Positions 17,984 through 26,890 of a DNA stretch of 64,000 bases are shown one piece after another. This DNA comes from Sphingobacterium sp. CZ-2 (lineage in GTDB: Bacteria; Bacteroidota; Bacteroidia; Sphingobacteriales; Sphingobacteriaceae), in NCBI RefSeq assembly GCF_004526235.1, contig NZ_CP038159.1:3596001-3660000 (forward strand), read 5' to 3'. Below the pieces are notes generated by a model, which was not told where the DNA came from, ran no database searches, and worked only from the letters and a program-made list of their open reading frames with translations. Both the position numbers and the translations under genes were made by a program. Every line of letters begins with the position of its first letter. Position 1 is the first letter of the stretch.

Positions 17984-19475
17984 CTTGATCTTTTTTGGGG
18001 TTATCACTGATCACAAGGACCTGTAGGGGCCTTTTCTCCTTAATGAACCGGATTCCATATTCCCTCAGGGAATCATTGACCTTATTTATATCCGACATCT
18101 GGGTGGATAGTTCGATATCGATAAGATCCGGATACTGGAAATCCGCGATCAAAGGCTCCGTACTGGATTGCATGAAATAGTCCTTCATCATTGAAAAAAA
18201 ACCGTTGAGGGAGATCCGCTCAAGCGAGATCCCGAACATATCAAATTTTGTGCGGGTGTTAAGGGACCTGGTCCGGTGGCCATCCAGCCTGTTACTATCC
18301 ATGATCTTCAGCACCCAACAGTCCATGTCCCTGGTCTCTTCATGGGCGGTATATTGGGGAAAGATCCTCGCTAGATCCTGCTTCATGATCTCATAGAACC
18401 GGTTCCCTAGTGCGGGGCCGACCGAAAGTTCATAATTATAGACGTTCCCTGCCTCTATCCACTCCTTTGCATCGAGGCCCGAGTCCGTATGTATAAGCTT
18501 TGATCGATCGGCAACATCAAGAACCACCCGGTTCAGCTGGTAATAGGTGTTCTTTCCAGCACCGTAGGCAACCTGGTAGAACCATGGTATGTATATGTTC
18601 AGAAAGCTCAGCCTTCCTCCATTTTCACTTGGGATGGTACCTTTGGTACTACCATATCCCAAGGAGGGATTATAAGGTCCGAAGACGGAATGGTATGCTA
18701 TAAACTCCCTACCTCCACCATTCCCATCAACATAGAGAAGACCATTCTCATCATACCTATGTGTAATTGCATTCTCCTTTTTTTTGAACTTTATTCCTTC
18801 CCAGTCATTCCTTAGCATCCTTTGAATATTTTCCCGGGTCAATTGGTCTGCCTCCAACGCTCCTTTATAGATCCCTTTATGTATGATCACATAATGTGGT
18901 ATCAGCCTTGTTGGAAAGGTCCTGTGCAGGGTACTGTCTCCCCATACGGTCCAGGATGGGGATAGACCCTGATCTGATGACTGTCTATCCAGGAATCCCA
19001 TTAAGGTCTCCCGATCTTCCCTGCTAACCAGAACAAACATCAATCGGTCCTTGTATTCCTGCTGGATCTCCATGTTCTTTGGTATGGCGGCAACACATGG
19101 TGCGCACCATGTGGCCCAGAAATCCAGGACCACAAGCTCCGTATTCGCGATTTCCCCCAGAGACATTCTGGAATTTCCGCTAGGATGGTTAACCAGGTCC
19201 ACAGAAATGTTCCAGAATGGTTCCGATAGGTGTGCACCTTCAGGGACCTCCAATCGCTGAATCTCCCCGCTCGCTTGATTTGAACGGATCTGCTGGGCAT
19301 TTAACACATTTACATGTGTAATCAACGTTGGTACTATTAGGCATAATTTCCACTTAATACATAGACGGGTTATGAGCCGAGTGAAAATAAATGGACATGA
19401 AAGCAAATGCATATATCTTACATGCTTTCGAGCTGAATAAAAAAAATAAGTTTTCATAATTGGTGATATTTCCAT
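17973..19475 (-). CDS. TlpA-type thioredoxin-like protein with DUF3738-like C-terminus
   Basis: About 500 aa. The N-terminus carries an export segment ending near VLNAQQ. A thioredoxin-like domain (about 95-225) contains VVLDFWATWCAPCVAAIPK with a WCAPC active site, as in TlpA/ResA. The C-terminal half ends with YGIRFIKEKRPLQVLVISDN, which matches the last strand of DUF3738 domains. Location is probably periplasmic. It is the first gene of the SusC/SusD operon, so it may reduce disulfides in an imported peptide or act in folding. The start is uncertain (19475, 19457 or the ATG of MHLLS). Confidence 0.8.
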   Translation of the reverse strand: MEISPIMKTYFFYSARKHVRYMHLLSCPFIFTRLITRLCIKWKLCLIVPTLITHVNVLNAQQIRSNQASGEIQRLEVPEGAHLSEPFWNISVDLVNHPSGNSRMSLGEIANTELVVLDFWATWCAPCVAAIPKNMEIQQEYKDRLMFVLVSREDRETLMGFLDRQSSDQGLSPSWTVWGDSTLHRTFPTRLIPHYVIIHKGIYKGALEADQLTRENIQRMLRNDWEGIKFKKKENAITHRYDENGLLYVDGNGGGREFIAYHSVFGPYNPSLGYGSTKGTIPSENGGRLSFLNIYIPWFYQVAYGAGKNTYYQLNRVVLDVADRSKLIHTDSGLDAKEWIEAGNVYNYELSVGPALGNRFYEIMKQDLARIFPQYTAHEETRDMDCWVLKIMDSNRLDGHRTRSLNTRTKFDMFGISLERISLNGFFSMMKDYFMQSSTEPLIADFQYPDLIDIELSTQMSDINKVNDSLREYGIRFIKEKRPLQVLVISDNPKKDQDEN

Positions 19476-19649
19476 TGGACACTGCTCTGTTGATCAGAAC
19501 GGAACCAAAGAATTTTAAGAAATAATAGTCGAAAGAAATTATTGATCTGTCCAGTTTAGGACTAAGACTAATATTATTCAGGAGGTGAGATCACTAACCT
19601 ATTAAGGTCGTAGATCAGATATATTGTACCTGCTTGGGACTGACAGAAA

Positions 19650-19783
19650 AGGCCGCTCCTTTGTCCCATGGCTGGGCGTGAGAAACTACGCGTCCACAAA
19701 CCAAAGGAGGCCTCTCCTGAATTTTTTATGGGGAAATGTAAGTTTATAATATTCATTCAAATTGGCTCTAGGTTTCTCACGCC
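19650..19783. repeat. Nested inverted repeats, structured RNA or MITE-like element
   Basis: Two overlapping inverted-repeat pairs. The first is AGGCCGCTCCTTTG (19650-19663) with CAAAGGAGGCCT (19702-19713), 12 bp with a 2-nt bulge. The second is GGCGTGAGAAAC (19675-19686), in the loop of the first, with GTTTCTCACGCC (19772-19783), a perfect 12 bp. The outer pair spans 109 bp and is flanked by TG on both sides. It lies between the divergent TlpA and XRE genes. Confidence 0.6.
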
Positions 19784-19823
19784 TGACCAATGAATGTTTA
19801 ACAAAGATATAAAACATTTTACA

Positions 19824-19843
19824 ACCAAACAAATTTGTTTGGT
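19824..19843. promoter_or_regulatory. Perfect 20-bp palindrome upstream of the XRE gene
   Basis: ACCAAACAAATTTGTTTGGT is its own reverse complement with no spacer. It ends 33 nt before the XRE start codon, at promoter distance, and contains a TTTG that could be a -33 element. It is a likely autoregulatory operator for the XRE protein. Confidence 0.6.
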
Positions 19844-19876
19844 AAATAAATATAGGGAATCCTTTGTTTAGATTGT

Positions 19877-20104
19877 ATGGATTCAAAGGAATTAAAGTTT
19901 AGAAAAAAATTGGGTGCTAAAATTCAAGAAATGCGACAAAAACGGAATTTAACCCAAACCGATCTTTCTGCTTTGTTGGGATTTAAAGATTATCAATCTC
20001 TGGCTAGAATTGAAAATGGTAGAGTAACAACCTCAATTTATAATATTTATATTATTTCTTTAGCGCTTGAATGTACTATTCAAGACCTTTTTGAAGATAT
20101 CTAA
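19877..20104 (+). CDS. XRE-family helix-turn-helix regulator
   Basis: A 75-aa single-domain DNA-binding protein. The HTH spans about residues 12-70, with LGAKIQEMRQKRNLTQTDLS, LLGFKDYQSLARIENGR and IISLALECTIQDLFEDI in the canonical order. There is no sensor domain, so it is of antitoxin or phage-repressor size. Base composition is far richer in A+T than the SusCD operon to the left, suggesting transfer. The gene's stop codon directly abuts the stop codon of the opposite-strand nucleotidyltransferase gene, so they are convergent and not an ordinary toxin-antitoxin operon. It is probably autoregulated at the palindrome upstream. Confidence 0.85.
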   Translation: MDSKELKFRKKLGAKIQEMRQKRNLTQTDLSALLGFKDYQSLARIENGRVTTSIYNIYIISLALECTIQDLFEDI

Positions 20105-20971
20105 TTATCTTGTTAATTTAACTTTACTTAGCTTTATAACTACTTTTTCTAATCTCTCACCTTTTTCAATCAATTTTTTTAAGTCAACAACATCAATAAA
20201 ATAGCCTTCTTGATATCTTGAATCAATATAACTTTTATTTAATATATCAAAAAGTCTAACTTCTTCAGAATCTCCAATAGGAAAATTAAATACTTGATTC
20301 AGTTCTTGAGAAATGTGTTTAGAATATTTCCGATAAATTTTTATTTTATGAGTTTTAGGCTTGTACCCTGTATAAATTAGGAGAATCCCTCCATAAAATT
20401 TTTCAACACTCTGGTTTAAATTAAAAATGACTTGGTTTAAAGAAGATTTTTTATCTAATGCATTTTTAAACAAGATCTTGGTGCCCTCTAAAAATTCACT
20501 ACCTGAAATTATCCAATTTTCATAATATTGTTTAATTAATTGGTATTCATTTTCTGGAGAAATAATTTCTAAGCTTGAAAAAACAATATTATTAGAATCA
20601 TACAACACAATTCCTTCCTTAATAATATCCTTGAAAAAATATTGTCCAGAGGACAAACCTTTGTTTATATATTCAATTGTATGGACAATAGGACTTACAT
20701 CATGATCAAATCCTAATGTTCTATTCTCTATCTTACTAACAATCTCATATTCTTTTTCTTTTAATTCATTATTTAAAACAACTAAAAAATCAAAATCGCT
20801 TCGATAACTATAGGTTGCTCCTCCTTCTTGATATTCATCATCCACCCAGTCACCCCTTGCAAAACTCCCGAATAAGATCACTTTTTCAGGTAAAGCCACA
20901 TCCTTAATGATTTCAAGAATTTCCAAAATCTTTTCCCTTTTATCCAATGGTAAATGAGCTAATTTTTCCAT
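20105..20971 (-). CDS. MNT-type nucleotidyltransferase fused to a HEPN-like domain
   Basis: A 288-aa protein. The N-terminal minimal nucleotidyltransferase has ILFGSFARGDW (GS motif at 35-36) and SDFDFLVV (catalytic acids D59 and D61). The C-terminal half is helical and HEPN-like, with PKTHKIKIYRKYSKH containing an RX4H motif (R214, H219) like that of HEPN ribonucleases. Separate MNT and HEPN proteins form known toxin-antitoxin pairs in which the nucleotidyltransferase neutralises the HEPN toxin by AMPylation; here both sit in one chain, as in some Bacteroidota proteins and antibiotic nucleotidyltransferases. It is A+T-rich accessory DNA. Function could be defence, stress or drug modification. 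Confidence 0.8.
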   Translation of the reverse strand: MEKLAHLPLDKREKILEILEIIKDVALPEKVILFGSFARGDWVDDEYQEGGATYSYRSDFDFLVVLNNELKEKEYEIVSKIENRTLGFDHDVSPIVHTIEYINKGLSSGQYFFKDIIKEGIVLYDSNNIVFSSLEIISPENEYQLIKQYYENWIISGSEFLEGTKILFKNALDKKSSLNQVIFNLNQSVEKFYGGILLIYTGYKPKTHKIKIYRKYSKHISQELNQVFNFPIGDSEEVRLFDILNKSYIDSRYQEGYFIDVVDLKKLIEKGERLEKVVIKLSKVKLTR

Positions 20972-21263
20972 GTTATAAATTTAATAATTAAAAAGATACC
21001 ACATCTTTCAATAATTCCACAAAATGTTAAGAAAGTATAGGCGTCCTGCTATCTAATTTCAATATTAGAGCTATTCATAATTAATATTTTCGAAATGGGA
21101 TGGCAGAAGGAGGGATGTTAAATTTTAAGGAAAGTTTAATAAAACGGATATTAAACCATTTATGCAAATTATTTAAGATAATAAGGATTCCTTATCCATT
21201 CGAATTGAATAATAAAATATGCAGGTCTATAATTCCAATAAAAAGGTTGAGGCAAGATAAAAA

Positions 21264-21560
21264 TTATTCCACCCCAAAAGTTATCACAAATACGAGATGG
21301 TCTGAATCGGCAGTATCCACAGAAGAATCCTCCAATTTATGATCAAGATATTCAATGTGATTATATCCATATTCTTGCTGCAGGTCTTTTGAGATTAAAT
21401 TGATCTGACTTTGAAGATATGATAGACCACCCTGCTCCAAGAATATATGGTTGGGTATAGTCATCCTAGCCGTGATGGTGTTTTTCATTCCAGAAATATA
21501 GGAATAATCCTGAACTAATGAAGTCAATAAATCGCAATATGACAATCTCGTAATTTCCAT
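21264..21560 (-). CDS. Hypothetical protein (98 aa)
   Basis: A 98-aa frame with protein-like composition: MEITRLSYCDLLTSLVQDYS at the start, a polar middle and DSDHLVFVITFGVE at the end. No signal peptide, membrane span or known motif. It stands alone on the minus strand in A+T-rich DNA, divergent from the ferritin-like gene. I do not recognise a family. Confidence 0.5.
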   Translation of the reverse strand: MEITRLSYCDLLTSLVQDYSYISGMKNTITARMTIPNHIFLEQGGLSYLQSQINLISKDLQQEYGYNHIEYLDHKLEDSSVDTADSDHLVFVITFGVE

Positions 21561-21702
21561 TTATCAAAAACAAACATTTAACGCTTCGTAAAAATGAATG
21601 GCTTAAAATCAAAAGTACAGAGATTTAGCGCGCATAAAAAAAAATAAAACCATAAAGGATGGTTAGTGTTTACTATTAAAAAGACAATCTAATTTTAAAA
21701 TT

Positions 21703-22245
21703 ATGGCTACAACAAAAAAAAGTCCTACCGACGAAACAAAAGTTAAAGCAAAAGCAGATGCCGCCAAAGATCTTCAAGGCCTTTTTGAGGATGGCCTGAA
21801 AGATATCTATTGGGCAGAGAAGGCATTGGTGAAAGCTCTACCAAAAATGGAAAAAAATGCTACAGCTAAAGAATTGAAATCAGCGGTGCAATCCCATCTA
21901 GAAGAAACCAAGGAACATGTTTCCAGGTTGGAAGAAGTTTTTAAATCCATAGGCAAGAAGGCTTCGGCAGAAAAATGCGATGCAATGGCTGGTCTATTGG
22001 AAGAAAGTGAGGGTATAATGAAGGAAACTGAGGTGGGACCCGTTAGGGACGCAGGTATAATAGCTTCTTCACAGAAGGTTGAACATTACGAAATAGCTAC
22101 TTATGGGACTTTGGCTGCATTTGCCAAGGTGCTAGGGCACAAGGAAGCAGTGAAATTACTTTTGGCCACACTAAAGGAGGAAAAAGCTTGCGATAAAAAT
22201 CTCACGGCTTTGGCGGACACAAACCTTAACAGTAAAGCGGATTAA
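21703..22245 (+). CDS. Ferritin-like DUF892 (YciE/YciF-type) protein
   Basis: A 180-aa helical protein. After a Lys-rich, disordered N-terminus (about 20 residues), the DUF892 core starts with LQGLFEDGLKDIYWAEKALV and continues with AVQSHLEETKEHVSRLEEVF (the E-x(6)-Y and E-x2-H type metal ligands) and KVEHYEIATYGTLAAFAKVL. The fold is a four-helix ferritin-like bundle that probably binds a diiron centre; family members are linked to osmotic and general stress. It is monocistronic with a good terminator 30 nt after the stop codon. Confidence 0.9.
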   Translation: MATTKKSPTDETKVKAKADAAKDLQGLFEDGLKDIYWAEKALVKALPKMEKNATAKELKSAVQSHLEETKEHVSRLEEVFKSIGKKASAEKCDAMAGLLEESEGIMKETEVGPVRDAGIIASSQKVEHYEIATYGTLAAFAKVLGHKEAVKLLLATLKEEKACDKNLTALADTNLNSKAD

Positions 22246-22274
22246 ATAATCTATTCTATAATTATTCATCTCAG

Positions 22275-22294
22275 AACCACTCTTCGGAGTGGTT
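22275..22294 (+). terminator. UUCG-capped intrinsic terminator
   Basis: AACCACTC-TTCG-GAGTGGTT followed by TTTTT. An 8-bp stem, stable tetraloop and T-run 30 nt after the DUF892 stop codon. Confidence 0.9.
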
Positions 22295-23041
22295 TTTTTA
22301 TTTTTGGAATAAAAAATATTGGATTTACTACGTTGTAAAAATTTCCTTCAGATAAATATTTTGGGAACCATAAAATGTAATGAAATAGGGCCCCCGAAAA
22401 AGGGAAAATCCTGTTTAATGCTATCCATAGCAAATACTACCATGGGTCCCTAGAAGAATAAAAAAACGCTAATGTTTTCCGGCCCAGTAATAATTCGACC
22501 CTTATAACTCAAACAAACAAGCCTACGATCGAGTGATGTAGGCTTGCGAACCAATTTACCCAACGGCAGGGTGACTAATATTATCAGGTTAAAGCTAACC
22601 AAAAAAAATTAAATTACATGTTGACTTTTGAAATTAGTCAAATGGAATTATTTTATTGGGAAGATATAATTTCAAAAAAAGATGGCACAATTGTACCATC
22701 TTGAAACAATTACTATAATAACAATGGAAAAGTCACCGATTATATATAGTACAACGGAAAATCCCAAAAGTTCAAAAAAATATAAAACAATTCCTTTTGG
22801 TTTTTGTATAATACACAACGTTAAATCATATCTAACTAAAACGTTAATTCTTCTGATAAAAATTATGGCTTTATACAAATGTGTTATGGAGTTATTAAAT
22901 CTTGAACACGTTATCCTGAACAGGGTATATCACAATATGAGTTTACTTGATCTGGAGGTTTATCCGGAATTTAAACAATCTCTATCAAGGCTATTAAAGA
23001 AGTCCAAGATTGCATCAAAGAAAAAGGGGACAGATAAGTTG

Positions 23042-23521
23042 CTAAATTATCCATATGAATTTGAAATAACCCCATTGGGAAAAATACAATTGCTTTCTAT
23101 ACTCTAGGATCGGTACTTTACTATATCTTAGGGGAAACTGAGGATTTTGCCAAATATGCATGGAGCCGACGGATAATGATTTGATAAAGATTTCTCTATA
23201 TACTCCTTTAAATAATCTCCCCTTGATCTCTAAAGAATATCTAGTGAGATTTATAATAATCTCATCGTTAAAATTCCATTCATTTTCTTCTCCGGAGTGT
23301 ATTCTTATGTCAGGCAATTTTGTAGTCTATTTAATAGGAATTCCCGAGAGAACTTCAATGGTGGGCCGATTGCTTATTCCGATATCCATTAGGGATATGG
23401 ACCGGATTAAATTCCTTTGGTCAACTGGCAGGATGGTGAACTGATAAAGGAAAATTTTATTGGAAACGATACCAGCTACCTTGGAAAATGTATGACCAAT
23501 GATTTTAGAAAACATAACCAC
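23042..23521 (-). pseudogene. Possible broken gene with an in-frame stop
   Basis: Two minus-strand frames lie in the same reading frame and are separated only by a TAG at 23327-23329: upstream DQRNLIRSISLMDIGISNRP..., downstream LPDIRIHSGEENEWNFNDEI.... Both have protein-like, charged composition, and read-through gives a continuous sequence of about 160 aa. No family was recognised. It could be a gene inactivated by a nonsense mutation, or chance. Confidence 0.3.
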
Positions 23522-23813
23522 CGATATAAGTCAAAGGATTCTTTATGTACTTTGCATTGGGATTACAAAAAAACAACAAAAATATAATACCAATAAAATT
23601 CCTGCTGAAAGACGGAATTTACCATAGGATACGTGGGTTGCAAAACGTTCGAACGCCAAGATGGCCAGATGGGCCTCAGAAAGATACCTATCGGAGAGCA
23701 ATAAACCAAACGGCCCGCTATAAACATAAATACAGAACCGAAAAAATATTACGGAATATCAATATTTATCTTTAGAATGACGAAAATAATTTCCGCTCCA
23801 GCCATATTTTGTT

Positions 23814-23821
23814 TAATTTTG
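23814..23821 (+). promoter_or_regulatory. TAnnTTTG -7 element before the small membrane protein
   Basis: TAATTTTG matches the Bacteroidetes -7 consensus 61 nt before the small gene. No clear -33 TTTG is seen at the right distance, so this is half of a promoter at best. Confidence 0.35.
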
Positions 23822-23882
23822 TTGGAGGAAACAAATCTGGGACCTGATCTGGTTTCGGTAAGACCTCCAAAACCGGCCAATA

Positions 23883-24017
23883 ATGGAAAATAACGAACAG
23901 AAGGAAAAAATGATCGATTTGATATCGATTGTATTTGTAATCGTTTTATTGATAATAATCATTTTGGTCATTCAGATTATTTCAAACCATCTAAACTCTA
24001 CCGAGGACTATTTTTAA
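23883..24017 (+). CDS. Tiny single-span membrane protein (44 aa)
   Basis: A complete 44-aa frame from ATG 23883 to TAA. A charged N-terminus (MENNEQKEKMIDL) is followed by one strongly hydrophobic helix (ISIVFVIVLLIIIILVIQII) and a short polar tail (SNHLNSTEDYF). This charge and helix design is hard to get by chance and resembles the 32-aa protein at 12548-12646. A -7 element lies upstream. Function unknown; such proteins often regulate a membrane complex. Confidence 0.5.
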   Translation: MENNEQKEKMIDLISIVFVIVLLIIIILVIQIISNHLNSTEDYF

Positions 24018-24303
24018 CCTATTAATAGGTATCGTTTAAATCGAGGAATTAACTTAGATAAAGGATGTGGCTCAAGCGCACTGACCGGTTTTTCACGGAT
24101 ATGCTATGCCCCTCAATTACAATCAAGCACCTTTCAATAAATCCAAAAAGAGCATAAACAGAAGGTACACACACGAATAAGGGATCACTAATCATCTTTT
24201 CATCAAAGGAGGAGCTCTAAATTAGAAGAATTGTCCTCTGGAATGAAATAACAATCTTATGAACTATAAGGTCATGTATTATAAAACTCCCTCATTTCCT
24301 TCA

Positions 24304-24903
24304 CTATTTTTTGCATTTTATCAAATAAAATGGGTAATTTTCATTAACCTCGGTTACTTCAATCAGTCCATATCTCCCAAATTCCTCCTGTATTGTCTCT
24401 CTATCGTAAAAGAACATCGTTACTCCGCCAAACATTCCATAACGATCTTTGCTGATATATTTACCTTGACCGTATGTATGGGCTTCTTGCGTAATGGTAG
24501 TAAATACCATAAGCCCTCCTTGGATTAGTTGGTCATAGCAACCCGCTATTAGAGCGGCTCTTTCCTTACTGTTCAACAAATGAATTAACGCATGGCAAAA
24601 TATACCATCATATTGGATGGTATCGAAAGGCATTTCAGTTACAGAACCGTGATGAATGACCATTTCACTTCCGTCGTGTTTCCTTGCTAGATCAATAGCA
24701 GTTTGGGATATTTCTATGCCGGTCACATCTATTCCGATCTGTTTGAAAACTTGGGCATTTCGTCCGTAACCGATACCGGGAATAAGCAAATTCCTCACAC
24801 AATTTTCTTTAAAATAATCTCTGGTTATCAGAGCAGACCTGGCAGGTTCAAAGCCCCACATTTCCTGCTTATCAATAAAGTGTTCTTCCCAAAATTCTTT
24901 CAT
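24304..24903 (-). CDS. Class I SAM-dependent methyltransferase
   Basis: A 199-aa protein with the Rossmann methyltransferase motifs: motif I NLLIPGIGYGRNAQVF (about 38-53), the acidic loop VTGIEISQTAI (about 60-70), a DGIFCHALIHLL segment for motif IV, and the late VTEVNENYPFYLIKCKK strand. The N-terminus FWEEHFIDKQEMWGFEPARS is like TehB/thiopurine-type small-molecule methyltransferases. It stands alone with no substrate clues. The motif I GIGYGRN is a variant of the usual GCGxGR. Confidence 0.85.
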   Translation of the reverse strand: MKEFWEEHFIDKQEMWGFEPARSALITRDYFKENCVRNLLIPGIGYGRNAQVFKQIGIDVTGIEISQTAIDLARKHDGSEMVIHHGSVTEMPFDTIQYDGIFCHALIHLLNSKERAALIAGCYDQLIQGGLMVFTTITQEAHTYGQGKYISKDRYGMFGGVTMFFYDRETIQEEFGRYGLIEVTEVNENYPFYLIKCKK

Positions 24904-25552
24904 ATCGTTGCTATAACTTTATGGTTTATTTACTATTATGTCCAACATCCGCCCATTTAAATTATATATTCCTAATTTAGGATTTTATCATCAATCCTTG
25001 AATAGCACCACTGCAAATATTTCATGAAAACGAATAATAACTTCACGGTGGATTAATACTTACCACAATGATAAAAAAAGGCATGAAAATATTTTTTTGG
25101 TATGGTGATAGAAAGCTGGAAAAAGTAGGTTTACCAAAAAGTTACTTTTAATCATTAGAGATATCCTAACTTAAAAAGACCACTTGGGAGAAAAATGGAA
25201 AGTTCAGGTTATATGTAGGATTAAAGTAAATGGAAAGTATGCAGGATTCAGCACTTAGCTGAATATTCCCACAAAGAATCGGATTCCCTTATGAAAAAAA
25301 CTTGTTATTTGACAAGCCTTACCTTTTGCAAAGCTTTTTTACCGAAGGGGTTCCGCATGGTATCCTGGGAAAAAAGCAAGGAAAAGGAAATCGCCACAAT
25401 GCAGATTTATGCCAATATATCTGACTAAAATATCAGCAATGTTATTTTAAAGAAATTGTAGAGATTTAACGGGTGGTTATTCTCTTTTTTGGACCTTCAA
25501 AATTATCCCGGAGACCGTCCAAAGAAATCGGCCGTTTTTTGGATCTCCTAAA
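24904..25552. other. A+T-rich intergenic stretch, nothing recognised
   Basis: About 650 bases between the methyltransferase gene and a Crp-type regulator. There is no frame above background and no strong hairpin. Confidence 0.5.
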
Positions 25553-26119
25553 TCATTCCGAAAGACCTTTGAACGCCCTGTTAAGACTTCTTACTGTAAT
25601 ACCGAGATATGAAGCGATATCCTCTTTTGACATGTGCATGTCCTGTTTGGATAGTAGCTCCAAGAGTTTAGCCAAGCTATGCTCTATGGTATACAATTGT
25701 TGGAATGAAGCCCGACTTGCCGTATTGATTATACGTTCCGCAAAAGCATCTAGTAACAGATTGTTAAGTTTTATGTCATTCTTTATTAGTTCCGCAAAAT
25801 ATCCAGGAGATACAGCATAAACCGTTACGTCCGTCATTGCTTCGATATTGCAAAGACTAACGATTTTTCTGATAAATTCAATTTCGCCAATGATTTCGCC
25901 CTTGCCTAAAAACTCCAGTATATATTCTTTGCCGTTGTCTTCCGTAAAAAAGCATTTGACGACACCCTCTTTGATAAACATAACTTTAGTTGCCCTTTCA
26001 TTTTGAAAGAACAACTTCTGCCCTTTGGAATATTGCTTTTTGATAATATTTTCCCTACGTTGCTGATTATCGTAAAGCTCTTTCACATACCCTAAAAAAG
26101 TTTGGTTAGTTCGCAACAT
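25553..26119 (-). CDS. Crp/Fnr-family transcriptional regulator
   Basis: A 188-aa regulator. The cyclic-nucleotide-binding-like barrel spans about residues 20-115 (KKQYSKGQKLFFQNERATKV, then FLGKGEIIGEIEFI), and the C-terminal HTH contains MSKEDIASYLGITVRSLNRA (about 162-181). The barrel has a conserved G-E-I-x-G turn, but the Arg-Ser pocket of CAP is not visible. It is divergent from the HAD/acetyltransferase operon with an 80-bp gap and is a natural candidate to control it. Confidence 0.88.
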   Translation of the reverse strand: MLRTNQTFLGYVKELYDNQQRRENIIKKQYSKGQKLFFQNERATKVMFIKEGVVKCFFTEDNGKEYILEFLGKGEIIGEIEFIRKIVSLCNIEAMTDVTVYAVSPGYFAELIKNDIKLNNLLLDAFAERIINTASRASFQQLYTIEHSLAKLLELLSKQDMHMSKEDIASYLGITVRSLNRAFKGLSE

Positions 26120-26185
26120 ATATCGATCGGGACAAATGTCCTTTTTTTAGTTTTTCAGTTTGTTGATTTTTGCATTTCAATAATA

Positions 26186-26193
26186 CAAAAGTA
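26186..26193 (-). promoter_or_regulatory. -7 element for the Crp-type regulator
   Basis: On the minus strand this reads TACTTTTG, matching TAnnTTTG, 67 nt upstream of the regulator's start. A TTG about 24 bp further upstream is slightly too distant for an ideal -33 element. Confidence 0.4.
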
Positions 26194-26198
26194 AATAA

Positions 26199-26888
26199 AT
26201 GAAAGACAGTATAAAAACAATTGCATTCGACGGAGACGACACTTTATGGATGAACGAGCCATACTTTCAGGAAGCGGAAAAACAATTCTGCGCATTGCTT
26301 GAAAACTATCTGCCCCAGCATTCGGTATCGCAGGAACTGTTTAATACCGAAATGAAGAACCTGAGCCTCTATGGCTACGGAGTGAAAGGTTTTATGCTGT
26401 GTATGATGGAAACCGCTAGCCGTGTTTCCAACCGAACTGCTTCATTGGAACTGATTGATAAAATCATAGCCAATGGACAGGAACTTCTGCAAAAACCTAT
26501 CGAACTACTGCATGGCGTGCCCAGAACGCTGGAACAGTTGAAAGGCAGGTTTAGGTTAATATTAGCCACCAAGGGTGATTTATTAGACCAGGAACGGAAA
26601 CTGCAAAGATCCGGATTGGAGGACTATTTTGATCATATCGAAATAATGAGCGATAAAAAGGTGAGCGATTATCAAAAGTTGTTAAAAAATTTGGACTGCA
26701 GGCCGGATAATTTCCTGATGTTGGGTAATTCCATTAAATCAGATATACTGCCTGTTCTGGAATTGGGCGGATACGGCGGACACATTCCCTACCATGTGAC
26801 ATGGACATACGAACAGCATGAACATAATTTGAAACACGTTAATTTTGTGGAACTGAAGAGCATTGACGGAATCCTGAACTATTTGTAG
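26199..26888 (+). CDS. HAD-superfamily hydrolase
   Basis: A 229-aa protein. HAD motif I is IAFDGDDTLWMNE (nucleophile D10, acid/base D12), motif II is LILATKGD (about 125), and motif III/IV is MSDKKVSDY followed by FLMLGNSIKSDILPVLELGG. The helical cap lies between about 20 and 100. This is the phosphoglycolate-phosphatase-like group; substrate unknown. It is followed 2 bp later by the acetyltransferase-like gene, so they form one operon, perhaps controlled by the divergent Crp-type regulator. Confidence 0.9.
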   Translation: MKDSIKTIAFDGDDTLWMNEPYFQEAEKQFCALLENYLPQHSVSQELFNTEMKNLSLYGYGVKGFMLCMMETASRVSNRTASLELIDKIIANGQELLQKPIELLHGVPRTLEQLKGRFRLILATKGDLLDQERKLQRSGLEDYFDHIEIMSDKKVSDYQKLLKNLDCRPDNFLMLGNSIKSDILPVLELGGYGGHIPYHVTWTYEQHEHNLKHVNFVELKSIDGILNYL

Positions 26889-26890
26889 AT

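Larger units (their letters stand above)
22295..23882. other. A+T-rich stretch of gene debris
   Basis: No intact gene is convincing. A hairpin CAAGCCTAC/GTAGGCTTG (22518-22526/22538-22546) is present. A plus-strand frame (22682-23107, best from an internal Met at 22865) has partly protein-like sequence but overlaps a minus-strand frame that looks more genuine (see the pseudogene entry). The frame at 23545-23775 is unsupported. Confidence 0.4.
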
